Source: Verrucomicrobium sp. BvORR106
GTDB taxonomy: Bacteria; Verrucomicrobiota; Verrucomicrobiia; Verrucomicrobiales; Verrucomicrobiaceae
DNA length: 64,000 nucleotides
Assembly (NCBI RefSeq): GCF_000739655.1
Contig: NZ_BATR01000075.1
Span: forward strand, 1-64,000
Direction of reading: 5' to 3'
Below the pieces are notes generated by a model, which had not been told where the DNA came from, made no database searches, and worked only from the letters and a program-made list of their open reading frames with translations. Positions 28,418-37,337 of this stretch are shown here, piece by piece; position 1 is the first letter of the stretch; each line of letters begins with the position of its first letter. Made by a program: the position numbers and the translations under genes.

Positions 28418-30206
28418 GGTCGTGAGCTTGCTTGTATCTAAGGGTTACCACTGGAGAAATACCGAGCTGATTTTCTTTCCTCCCCTTCAGGTTGGAGTTC
28501 CAGATGTAGATCAAAGCGGGAGGATTTTGGGCGGGACCGTGAATGGTGGTTCCTGTGCGTTGCGGGTCTGCGGCAGGGTGCCGGACTTCGACAACCCAAT
28601 AGTGTCCCGAGGGCAGCTCGTTGAGAGGGATGGATGTGGCTGAGGGTTCGAGATTGGCGTCTTCCTCGTATCGCGCTGCGATCTCGGGCGCATTCAGCAG
28701 CCGGCAAATAAAGCGCCAGTCGTCGGTTTTCGGGGTGTCGTTGGGAGGGACGTTGCCTGCCTCGAGATACAGACGGAGCGAGTCACAGTCTGGATGATGG
28801 CTTCTCTTGCCTGGTACCCAGTCACCATTTTGGTAAAGAAGGAGTTTCAGCACCCTCTCTGCGAAGGTGCGGGCTTGGGCATGGCTCAGCTCCAGATTGG
28901 GCGGGCCGATGACCAGGAAATGGACGCCGCGGTCTTCCCGCGATTCAGCTGAATCGGGATCGCCATAGGCCCATTCTGCGGCCTCCATGAAGTCGGTGGT
29001 GAGGCATTCGAAGTAGGGGCCGCGACTGAGCGTGTCATGGATGACGAGGCGCCCCGGTAGTTCGTAGAGATCATCCCTGTGGTGTTTCTTGTTCTTCTCC
29101 TCCTCTTTCTCCTTTTTGTCCTTGTCTGATAGCGGGGAAAAGCGGCCGTGAAGATCGTCGAAGAACTTGCGTCCCAACTCCTCGACGGTGTGAAGCAAAT
29201 GCATGCCCAGGATCAGAACAGCGTGAGGCTTTTCCAGGTAGGCCTGCCGGCCTTCGGCGATCATTTGCTCTCTGGCATCGCTCTCAATGAGGTGGCCGGC
29301 TTTGACGAGGGCGATGACTGGCAGGCCACACGCGAGAGCGTCAGTGAGGAAGCGCAAGGCGATGCGGCGTTCCTCTGAGTTCAGGCGGCCTTGTGGATTG
29401 GCGCGTGGTTCGATGGTCATCTGGAAACCGCCTCCATTGCAACATTCGCGGATGACCTGAAGCGCCTCGAGCAGCTTGGCGCCCCGCTGTTGTGGATTGA
29501 CGGAGGTCTCGCCCTTTCGAGCCAGGATCTCCAGAAGACGACAGTCGAACTCCACCTGGCTGACGGGCCGGCAAGCGAAACGTCCCATGATAAGATTGAG
29601 CGCCTGACTTACGGCAAGGTGGACGCAGACGGAGCCCTCCAGTGCTGTGACGCCTGCCGCAGAATAGACGGCGCTGCGAAAAGGAAGCACCCCGAGCCTT
29701 GCGGATGAGGCTGTGGTTGTGAGTAAATGGTACCGGGGACGTTGCATGTGCGCCGGAGCGGTCAGCTCGGCATCGATGACATAACTGAACCCGTGGCGGG
29801 CGGCGAGGCTGGTCCTTGACCTCCGGCTGACGTAGTTGGGGGGGCGCAAGGAAACAAAGCCAAGGTACCGCCCGGCTTCTGCCCCACGGCTCTCAAAGAT
29901 ATGGACTCTGACCACGAATCTTGCCGGTGCCGGTACATGGCCTGCGAGGGTGAGCTCATCCCTCCAGGTGGGGCTGGGGGCATAGTGGCGCTGCCCGTAG
30001 ACAATCTTTGTACGGAATGAATTGAAGAGGCGATCCAGCTCTGCGCGGACAATATCCTGCTCGTCAGAATCAAAAAAGTCCGAGAGTGAATGGGCCCGCT
30101 CTGACGGTCCTTGCTGCGGATGGGTGGTGTCCAGTTGCAGGGCGCTGCTCGGGCTTGGGAAGTGCAGATAGTACCGGTAGGGATCGACGTGATCTTCCAT
30201 GGGCAT
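28401..30206 (-). CDS. Papain-like (C39-type) cysteine peptidase candidate
   Basis: 601 residues from ATG 30206 (a second ATG lies two codons on). No family recognised with certainty, but a Cys-His-Asp order typical of papain-like folds is visible: Cys in EGSVCVHLAVSQAL near 195, His in KPHAVLILGMH near 334, Asp in LVIHDTLSRGPYF near 391. A Lys/Glu-rich charged stretch sits between the latter two. The C-terminal third has RFICRLLNAPEI and a beta-rich end. It is first gene of a two-gene operon; its end overlaps the start of the TIM-cyclase gene by 17 bp. It may be the effector or processing partner of that cyclase. Confidence 0.55.
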   Translation of the reverse strand: MPMEDHVDPYRYYLHFPSPSSALQLDTTHPQQGPSERAHSLSDFFDSDEQDIVRAELDRLFNSFRTKIVYGQRHYAPSPTWRDELTLAGHVPAPARFVVRVHIFESRGAEAGRYLGFVSLRPPNYVSRRSRTSLAARHGFSYVIDAELTAPAHMQRPRYHLLTTTASSARLGVLPFRSAVYSAAGVTALEGSVCVHLAVSQALNLIMGRFACRPVSQVEFDCRLLEILARKGETSVNPQQRGAKLLEALQVIRECCNGGGFQMTIEPRANPQGRLNSEERRIALRFLTDALACGLPVIALVKAGHLIESDAREQMIAEGRQAYLEKPHAVLILGMHLLHTVEELGRKFFDDLHGRFSPLSDKDKKEKEEEKNKKHHRDDLYELPGRLVIHDTLSRGPYFECLTTDFMEAAEWAYGDPDSAESREDRGVHFLVIGPPNLELSHAQARTFAERVLKLLLYQNGDWVPGKRSHHPDCDSLRLYLEAGNVPPNDTPKTDDWRFICRLLNAPEIAARYEEDANLEPSATSIPLNELPSGHYWVVEVRHPAADPQRTGTTIHGPAQNPPALIYIWNSNLKGRKENQLGISPVVTLRYKQAHDHGQPS

Positions 30207-30611
30207 CTTACGGGGCTAAGGTGGAAAAACCATCCAATGAGAACGAAAATTATTACGATGTCGACAAAAAAGTTTTATACTTGCTCTTGTTACGGCACAA
30301 ATGGTGCGCTTGATTTCCCTCTCCGTCCACCTGGCTAAACTGTCGTATCGGTTATAGGTGTTAACAGATCGGACGGGGCGGCATCAGCCGCAAGTGGGGC
30401 TTTGCGGCGGCTTCCGTCTGTAACCTGCTGGAAGAGGTGCGCCATTCGCGGATTGAAGCTTGCCGCAGGCGGCGGGCTTCTCCGGGGTGGTATGAGCCGA
30501 GGGCTGCACATGGCGGCCGCGTGCACATGGGGGCGGAGGGGTGCCGGGAGGGCAGCGCGGGTGGCCGGGCCCAGCAGGGGCATTTGTCGCTCTTGCCCCG
30601 CTGGGAGGAGG
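30207..30611. other. Intergenic upstream of the protease-cyclase operon
   Basis: The first 100 bp are AT-rich and probably hold the operon's promoter. The rest is GC-rich with no credible gene. Confidence 0.35.
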
Positions 30612-30750
30612 GCCTGCTCCTGCGGGTTGCGGTCCTTTTGAGTCTGGACTGCGATGCTGGCCGGGTGTGAATTTTCATTCACGCCCTCTTCGCTCCTCGT
30701 CAGCCTCAAGAAGGCTCGCGGCCGCCGGGCTTGTTATCCAAGCAAGTCTC
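30612..30750. mobile_element. MITE-like element, copy 3 (degenerate)
   Basis: Shares with copy 1 the blocks TTTTGAGTCTGGACTGCG, GTGAATTTTCATTCAC followed by GCCCTCTTCGC, and a worn right end TTGTTATCCAAGCAAGTCTC. The left inverted repeat is not identifiable, so the left boundary is approximate. Confidence 0.55.
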
Positions 30751-30832
30751 AATCCTTGCCTTGGGCGTGGCTTTCCTGGGATGTCAGGGGTATGAATGCT
30801 CCTCGGGCGAGGCGAAGGCCCCGGGAGGTGGA

Positions 30833-31195
30833 CTATGCTTTGGCGGTGCCAAAAATCAGTCCAGGGGATGCGCATGCGGGCGCCAGATTCTCCCGGCGCC
30901 GAGAGAGTCTGGCTGCGACCTTGCCCCGCAGCTGGCGCACGGGGTGAATGGCTGTGGGGCCGGCCGGGAAGAAGGCGCTGTCAAACTCGAAGACGTCGGC
31001 GCTTTCGTCTTCCCAGGCTGTTCTGGCGGCCTCGTCCAGCGCTGCATAGAGGACTTTGGCGTTTGCTTCCGTAAGTGTTCCAATGGCGTCCAGTCCGTCG
31101 AATTCAAATGACGTCTGGGCGATGTGGAGATCGTTTAAAAGGCCAAGGAGCTGGTCGTTTTTACAGCCGGTAATGACAACAGTCAGATGATCCAT
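30833..31195 (-). CDS. Small hypothetical protein (120 residues)
   Basis: ATG 31195. The N-terminal half is protein-like: VVITGCKNDQLLGLLNDL, a Phe-Glu-Phe-Asp turn, then an Ala-rich helix and an acidic ADVFEFDSAFF stretch. The last 35 residues are Arg/Ala-rich and look less natural, so the 3' end may have been altered by nearby element copy 3. No family recognised. Confidence 0.4.
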   Translation of the reverse strand: MDHLTVVITGCKNDQLLGLLNDLHIAQTSFEFDGLDAIGTLTEANAKVLYAALDEAARTAWEDESADVFEFDSAFFPAGPTAIHPVRQLRGKVAARLSRRRENLAPACASPGLIFGTAKA

Positions 31196-32076
31196 GGCGG
31201 GGAGGAATGCAGCAAGGGAAGGTTTAGGCTAACTGACACGGGGGGAAACCGCAAGCGAAGATGTCTTTGGACAAAGAGAATACGCCGCGGGAACTGGTGC
31301 AGATATCCAAACCTTCTTTGCTGGTTAATAACTGGGGTGGCCTGAGTGTCAGGGAGGTGCTAGAGGCGGGCATCCGTCTCATTTCATACCCGGTTCGAAT
31401 TTGGGACCGTAGACGGGTCTGTTTCGAATTGGGAAATATCCGGAGGCCCGGGTAGCTTTTCTGCGGCCCGCTAACGGCGGACTCTCGCGCAATGGCAATG
31501 ATAGATCCGGCGGCCACCAGTGGAGAGAGCAGAAGGGTGAAGGGCTGGGCTGACTGGTGCGGATCGCGTCAGTCAGGGGAGATAAAATGGACCCTATCTG
31601 GTTGTTTTGTGCTACGCAATACAGAAATTGAGGGAGGGTAACTTTTTTTCATGAGCATGGGACGTGGCTGTCTCCGTTGATATTCGAAGCCCCCTTGAGG
31701 AGGACTCAAATAGGATGCTGGACAGATGGATGCCGGGGTGGAGGGTCTTGCCTGCCAAACCTGGCCTTCTGAAGGAGCGAGCTCGTGCAGGGGGGCATTG
31801 CGGGCTTGAAGGCTGTGACTTCCAATTCGCGCCTGGGGTTCGTGGTATCATCGGGTGTTGAAGGGGACTATCCGCCTCCAACGGGGGAGCGCATGGGCCA
31901 GTCGCCCCTTCCGTTGGCTGCGTCGTTGGCACATCGGGGCGTGTCATTCGAATGTAAATACATGCCGTTGCCGGGAGGAGCGAGAGAGGAGTGGCATTTG
32001 GTTGCCAGGGCAAATTTTTCGCAAACAGTTCAGTTGTGTTTTTCTTCGTGATGGTAAATAGGGGGTGCATTAGCCT
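31196..32076. other. About 880 bp without recognised genes
   Basis: Both strands hold short frames only, with no protein-like sequence. It includes the upstream region of the lipase-protease operon. Confidence 0.4.
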
Positions 32077-34359
32077 ATGAGCACAACTACGGACATCATT
32101 TCTGGTTTCGATGAGGCCGACCTCAGTAAGTTAGTTGCGGGACTCGACCCTGGGACTGCCAGCCAGATTGAGGACATTCTGGGTGAGGCTTCCGTGGTGC
32201 GTTTGCAGAGTGGCGCTGCCGCAGCGACGCGGGGCCTCTTTGAACGACGTCTGCCTGCGCCGCCTCCCCGGCTGGACCTGCCCGAGATCGTCTTGCTGCA
32301 TGGCATCACGGACTGCCACCTGGCCAATGTCAATGGACGTCGCAACCGGATCTGGCTGGATTTCCTGGAGCTCATCAAAGGCAGCTTCATCCGGCAGCTG
32401 CCGCTGCAGAGTGATGGCGTCAGCGATCAGCCGGGAGTCGCTTTGGAACCGGACGGTTATGTGAGCAAGAAGTATGACCGCGCCCTTGCTGCGTGGACGC
32501 AGGAGGGCTTCCGGAACCGCGTCTTCTGCTATGACTGGCGGCGCAGTGTGACCGCTGCGGCAGATCAGCTTCATACGACGCTGCGCAATCTCCCGTCGGT
32601 GCAAGCGGGGGAAAAGGTGATCTTAGTCGGTCACTCCATGGGCGGTCTGGTCGCAGCCACCTTCGCGGCCAAGTGGGGTGACTGGGAGGACTTGATCCAT
32701 CACTGCATCTTTGTTGGTTCTCCACTCGGAGGTTCCTACAGTGTCCCCATGACGGTGCTGGGTCACTCGCCGTCCTTCCGCCAGATGGACCGCCTGGCCA
32801 TCTTGGATTCACTTGAGGATTTCCAGCGCATGGCTGCCAGCTTTCCCGGTCTGATCGACATGCTGCCGAATCCAGAGCTGATGCCTGAGGCGGAGGATTT
32901 TTACACTCAGGCGGGCTGGCCTGGTGGCATCAAGCCACAGCAGGCCCATCTTGATGCGAGCCGTGCCTTGAAGTCGGTAATCTGGCGCAGCCCGATCTTT
33001 GCGAAATCCACGCACATCATTTCCCAAGGGCATGCCACCACCTCCAGCATGCCGTGGAACGGCAGCCACACAGACCGCACTGCAACTCTCGTGAGCAGTG
33101 AAGGTGATGGTGCGGCGCTTACCAAGTCCTCGGTGGTGCCTGGCTTGAAAACCTACCTCGCAACCGGGGAGCATGGCACCCTGGTAAACGAGCCTGGTAT
33201 TCACGGTGCCATCATGGCGATTGCCACGGGCAAAGTGCCGGAACTTCAGGAATACGATCCCACGCGGCCAGTTGCTGCGACCCGGAGCCTGCCTGCCTCC
33301 GCTGCAGCGGCAGGTTTGAGTGCTCCCTTGATTCCTACGAGCGGGTCCGCTGCGATTGAGGCTGTTCGCGAGGTCCGTGTAGGCCAGGAGCTTGCGCTCC
33401 ACTTCTCCTCAGAGACCGCCGTTCGCGCCCGCACACAAGTGGCAGGAGAGCCTGGGTTTGATCGCAGCAAGTTGAAGGTCGCCGGCTTCTCCTGGCACAA
33501 CGCGTTGTCTCTCGCCATTGCGAGCTTGGACGCCTATCGCAGCCATCAGTCAGAGATGTCGGCTCGTGCCAAGGGGGACTGGGGCTTCCACGGCTATGAG
33601 CCCTTTGACGTTGCGGAGACTCAGGGTTTTGTTAGTTGGGACGATGACGTCGTCCTTCTCAGCTTCCGGGGTACGGAGCAGAAGATCAGCGACTGGCTGC
33701 GGAATTTTAACGTCGTCCCAGAAGGATCCGGCCGCTTCGGAGCCGTTCACGGCGGGTTCTATGAAGGTTACAAAAAGGCGGAGGGGGAAGTGAAAAAACT
33801 CCTCGCCAAAGCGGGTGCGGGCACGGGGGCGGGGCGGAAGAAGCTCTGGATCACCGGCCACAGTCTGGGGGGCGCACTCGCTGCAGTCGCTGGTGCAGAG
33901 CTCTACGACAGCTTCCCGGCATCCGGATTTTCCACCTACGGCCAGCCCAAGCTCGCCGGTGAGCAGCTTGTCGAATTCTATGCTGCCAAGTACCCCGGCG
34001 CTTACTTCAGGTTCAAGAATAACAATGACATCGTCACCCGGGTGCCCCCCGGCTATGACCACGTAGGGAAGCTCTACTGGTTCAATCGCAACGGCGAGTT
34101 GCAGCAGGAGGTCCGCACTCGCGGCACGGCTCTGTCACTGCCGCCGGAAGTGCTGGAAAAGAGCACGGAGCTCACCCAGGCGGAGTTTGATGCCTTGAAG
34201 GCAAGACTCGATGCCGCTGCCACCCCGGCGACGCGCGGCGGTCTCGCCCTGCCGCGTGCCGACTACCAGATCGAGGGGCTTTCACTGATTCCCTCTTTCG
34301 GAATCTCAGATCACTCCCTGGCCAATCAGTACGTCCCCATCATCCGCAAGTACGTGTAA
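32077..34359 (+). CDS. Double alpha/beta-hydrolase: LCAT-like lipase fused to class 3 lipase
   Basis: 760 residues with two complete lipase domains. The N-terminal one (about 65-400) resembles lecithin:cholesterol acyltransferase/PlaC-type lipases: VLLHGI oxyanion strand, GHSMGG nucleophile near 185-190, Asp in SEGDG near 345, His near 366-375. The C-terminal one (about 470-750) is a class 3 lipase: LSFRGTE, GHSLGG near 594-599, Asp in NNNDIVTRVPP near 650, His in ISDHSLANQY near 745. No signal peptide, so it acts inside the cell. It is the first gene of an operon with two zinc proteases. A membrane-lipid-degrading abortive-infection effector is a reasonable inference. Confidence 0.8.
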   Translation: MSTTTDIISGFDEADLSKLVAGLDPGTASQIEDILGEASVVRLQSGAAAATRGLFERRLPAPPPRLDLPEIVLLHGITDCHLANVNGRRNRIWLDFLELIKGSFIRQLPLQSDGVSDQPGVALEPDGYVSKKYDRALAAWTQEGFRNRVFCYDWRRSVTAAADQLHTTLRNLPSVQAGEKVILVGHSMGGLVAATFAAKWGDWEDLIHHCIFVGSPLGGSYSVPMTVLGHSPSFRQMDRLAILDSLEDFQRMAASFPGLIDMLPNPELMPEAEDFYTQAGWPGGIKPQQAHLDASRALKSVIWRSPIFAKSTHIISQGHATTSSMPWNGSHTDRTATLVSSEGDGAALTKSSVVPGLKTYLATGEHGTLVNEPGIHGAIMAIATGKVPELQEYDPTRPVAATRSLPASAAAAGLSAPLIPTSGSAAIEAVREVRVGQELALHFSSETAVRARTQVAGEPGFDRSKLKVAGFSWHNALSLAIASLDAYRSHQSEMSARAKGDWGFHGYEPFDVAETQGFVSWDDDVVLLSFRGTEQKISDWLRNFNVVPEGSGRFGAVHGGFYEGYKKAEGEVKKLLAKAGAGTGAGRKKLWITGHSLGGALAAVAGAELYDSFPASGFSTYGQPKLAGEQLVEFYAAKYPGAYFRFKNNNDIVTRVPPGYDHVGKLYWFNRNGELQQEVRTRGTALSLPPEVLEKSTELTQAEFDALKARLDAAATPATRGGLALPRADYQIEGLSLIPSFGISDHSLANQYVPIIRKYV

Positions 34360-34448
34360 ACGTGCCAGTCTCCGCCTGCGCCGGTCCGCTTCCCACTGCG
34401 GGCGGCGATGAAACTACTTCACTGTAAACTGCCATTTGCCATCTTCCT

Positions 34449-35291
34449 ATGGACTCAGCCCAACTCCTGCAAAAGATCCTCAGCAGCGCCCCCAAGATCA
34501 CCCTCAATGGCAAAGTCTACTACATCGTTGAAAACGACCGCAAAGTCCTGGAGGAGGACCTGCCAGACTACGCCGAATCCGTGTGCGACAGCTCCGCATG
34601 CGCGGCGCAGACCAACGCCAAGTCCTCCGAGCTCGTCTCCGCCACCCTGGGCAAGCGGAAGATGCGCTGGCGCGCCCCCGCCATCCTCACCTGGAAGATG
34701 GACGAAGCCAGCTTCCTGGGGAACAAGAAGCGGCTGGAAAACGCGACGAAGTTCTGCAAAAAAGCTGCCGAAGACTGGAACGATGCCGCCACGGAGAAGG
34801 GGATCTATGACAAGATCCACTTCGAGCAGACGGATGGGGAGGCGGCCTTCCAGTTCGCCTTCCACCCGTTCCCGGATTCGCCCGGGCTGCTTGCGCTCGC
34901 CTTCTTCCCCAATGCGACCAAGGACGAGCGCTTCGTCTACATCGGCCCCGGGGCCCTGGATGAATACATCGGGTATGATCAGGTCGGCATCATCCGCCAT
35001 GAACTCGGCCATGTGATCGGCTGCCGCCATGAGCACATCCTCCCCCAGGCCCAGGCTGGCATGACTGAGGAGGAGAAGGCAGACATGGAGCAGTGGGTTA
35101 TAGGAAAGATCGGTGGTGCTGCGCTCACCAAGTATGACGGGCAGTCCGTCATGCACTACCCCATCGACCCCACCACGGGCAAGGGCACCTACGACTTCAA
35201 AATCTCCAAACTCGACAAAGAAGGCTTCGCTGCCCTCTATAGCGCAACGTACGACCCGGAGACCATTCAGGAATTCGATGTCAAAATCTGA
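34449..35291 (+). CDS. Metzincin zinc metalloprotease (matrixin-like)
   Basis: 280 residues. HELGHVIGCRHEH near 184-196 is the HExxHxxGxxH zinc site of metzincins, and SVMHYPID near 233-240 is the Met-turn. The N-terminal 70 residues are a pre-domain with no signal peptide, with KMRWRAPAILTWKM starting the catalytic fold. It follows the double lipase by about 90 bp and is 6 bp from the next protease, so the three form an operon. A cytoplasmic protease beside lipases fits an effector cassette needing activation. Confidence 0.8.
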   Translation: MDSAQLLQKILSSAPKITLNGKVYYIVENDRKVLEEDLPDYAESVCDSSACAAQTNAKSSELVSATLGKRKMRWRAPAILTWKMDEASFLGNKKRLENATKFCKKAAEDWNDAATEKGIYDKIHFEQTDGEAAFQFAFHPFPDSPGLLALAFFPNATKDERFVYIGPGALDEYIGYDQVGIIRHELGHVIGCRHEHILPQAQAGMTEEEKADMEQWVIGKIGGAALTKYDGQSVMHYPIDPTTGKGTYDFKISKLDKEGFAALYSATYDPETIQEFDVKI

Positions 35292-35297
35292 AACGGC

Positions 35298-37202
35298 ATG
35301 AGCGATGATATTGAGGTCGTACTGGGCAATGCACAGTCGACCCTGGACAAAGCCGCCACCTTGCTCGGGACTCTGGCCGTCAGGTTCGCGCCTCCTGGCG
35401 GCCAGCCTGCAGCGGTTGAGCAGTTCTGGATGACGCCGCGCCATGCGCTGGAGCTGTATCGCTATCTGAAGGCATATCGCGATCGGCTGGAGGGGTTCCA
35501 CACCAGGCTGAAGAAGGAGCATGCCGCAGGTACCTCACCTTCCGCGCTCTACATTCAGTTGCTGGACGATCAGCGCTTCGAGCTGGAGACCGCCCGCGAA
35601 TTCGTACAGGAGGCCTTCATCAAGCCGCGTACTTCCGGGACACGTCCGCTCGCTCTGGAGGTGGCAGACTGGATCTGCGTGGAAGGCTTCCAGCTCTTTG
35701 TCAAAAAGTACACCGAACGGAAGTCGGGCGAGGAGTCAACACCCGCCGTCAGTGCGCAAAACTATCCCCTGGGGCCCCTGGTGGCCATCGACTCCCGGCG
35801 GACCCCTGCCGTGTGGGATGATGATACCCAGCTCAGCATTCCCTCCCTCTTCGATCTCACCGCCCGGGTCATGCGCACCCCCCAGAGCTCGCTGAGCGGT
35901 CTCGCCGTCTTCCCCGTCATCACCTTGCCTGCGGATCTGTCCGAACTTCCGGAGTACTACGCCCTGCTCTCACATGAGGTCGGGCACGCCGCCGATGCCG
36001 CCTTCGGCATCACGAAACTCATCCTGGCAGAGATTGGGAAGCAGGCGGCAGGCTTGCAACGCCTGGACTATTGGAGGGCCTGGATGCGGGAGATCGTGGC
36101 CGATGCCGCCGGGGTCGCCCTTTCGGGGGATGCGTTCGCCCTCGCCTGGTGGCGTTACGTCATGCCCTTGAAGCGGCAGAGGGATCTCACCTGCAGCAAT
36201 GCCTATCCACCCACCTTGCTGCGGCGTGAGTTCATCCGCCAGATGCTCGCCAGCCGTAGTGAGCTTGCTCCCGCTGTACCGCCGGAGTTTCCTGAGCTCC
36301 CACCAGGAGAGCTTCCTGAGTATCATCCTTTCAAGGAGGAGTTCGCAGCATTCGTTTTGCCACAGTTGCAGCAGTGCATCTTTGCTGCCGTGCCCGACCC
36401 CGTCGCCGAGGAGTCCTTCGTGCGGGCGTCCGCTTTGGCTGGAGATGCCTTGGTGGTAGACGCCAAGAAACTTTGGGAGCGCAAGCCGCTTCGTGCGCTT
36501 CCCTCCGTGATCACCCAAGCCGTCGGCCGGGTGGCCGACTACTACTCCTGGGGGAGCCTGCACCACTGGCACGAAGCCTACAAGAGGCAGAACAACGTGC
36601 CCGGCTGGCACACCCAGACCACCAGCAACTGGGCCTTCACCAAGGACTATCTTCCCAGCCTTCGCCCCACCATCATGGGGACGGATGGCGTCACCAAGTT
36701 CCCCCCCAGGGTCCTCCTCCTCAACCACCACAAGATCGCCTTCCTCGGCGCCACGCAGAAGTGGCTGCTGAAGGCCCTGGAGGAGACGCTCCTGCTCCGG
36801 AAGGAGCCTTGGGAGTCCATGGAGATCTACTTCGCCTCAGACTCCCTCCTGGAGTCCGTGGAGTACCACAGCCCCCGTGGCCGGCGTCGCACCGTCAGGA
36901 GCGTACGGCATGAGCGGGACAAGGTGATCTCCCGACTGAAGACGTTCTTTCAGCGAACCCCCCGCTGTTGCAAGCGCGTCCGGTTTTACCTGTTCAACGG
37001 TCCGCCGGTGTTCGGCTCTTTCTGGGACTGGGACCAGCCCGGCGGCCGCATCCACATCAGCTCCCAGCTCGCCGGCGTCTGCCTCAGCAAATGCCCCGCC
37101 ATCGACCACATCTGGCTCCAGGACACCCCCACCTTCACCTATGAGCAGTACCGCAAGTGCCTCCGCAACATCCGCTCCAGGTCGGTGCCTGTGTCACTTT
37201 GA
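35298..37202 (+). CDS. Zinc metalloprotease-like protein (HExxH)
   Basis: 634 residues. LSHEVGHAADAAFG near 223-236 gives an HExxH zinc motif, and MREIVADAAGVAL near 262-274 gives the downstream Glu-x-x-x-Asp of gluzincin type. The flanks are helical, with a C-terminal domain of about 250 residues containing Trp and Arg clusters and no recognised fold. No signal peptide or TM. Third gene of the lipase-protease operon, 6 bp after the metzincin. Specific family not recognised; the peptidase call rests on the two motifs. Confidence 0.65.
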   Translation: MSDDIEVVLGNAQSTLDKAATLLGTLAVRFAPPGGQPAAVEQFWMTPRHALELYRYLKAYRDRLEGFHTRLKKEHAAGTSPSALYIQLLDDQRFELETAREFVQEAFIKPRTSGTRPLALEVADWICVEGFQLFVKKYTERKSGEESTPAVSAQNYPLGPLVAIDSRRTPAVWDDDTQLSIPSLFDLTARVMRTPQSSLSGLAVFPVITLPADLSELPEYYALLSHEVGHAADAAFGITKLILAEIGKQAAGLQRLDYWRAWMREIVADAAGVALSGDAFALAWWRYVMPLKRQRDLTCSNAYPPTLLRREFIRQMLASRSELAPAVPPEFPELPPGELPEYHPFKEEFAAFVLPQLQQCIFAAVPDPVAEESFVRASALAGDALVVDAKKLWERKPLRALPSVITQAVGRVADYYSWGSLHHWHEAYKRQNNVPGWHTQTTSNWAFTKDYLPSLRPTIMGTDGVTKFPPRVLLLNHHKIAFLGATQKWLLKALEETLLLRKEPWESMEIYFASDSLLESVEYHSPRGRRRTVRSVRHERDKVISRLKTFFQRTPRCCKRVRFYLFNGPPVFGSFWDWDQPGGRIHISSQLAGVCLSKCPAIDHIWLQDTPTFTYEQYRKCLRNIRSRSVPVSL

Positions 37203-37337
37203 CCGGTCACGGTCTTATTCGTAGTGTGAGCGGATAAATAGAGGCTTTAAGGATGCAGGCCTCTCCCTCCTCCTGTCGTGTTGAAAGATGCAAAAGCCAG
37301 GGAAGCAACTCGGATCACCAACCGCTATTCATTTCCT

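Noticed and set aside
31612-32070. 152-codon minus-strand frame before the lipase operon
   Set aside because: Low-complexity translation with no start context; probably non-coding.
34455-35522. 355-codon frame antisense to the metzincin gene
   Set aside because: The sense strand carries an intact HExxHxxGxxH and Met-turn; the antisense translation is compositionally biased.
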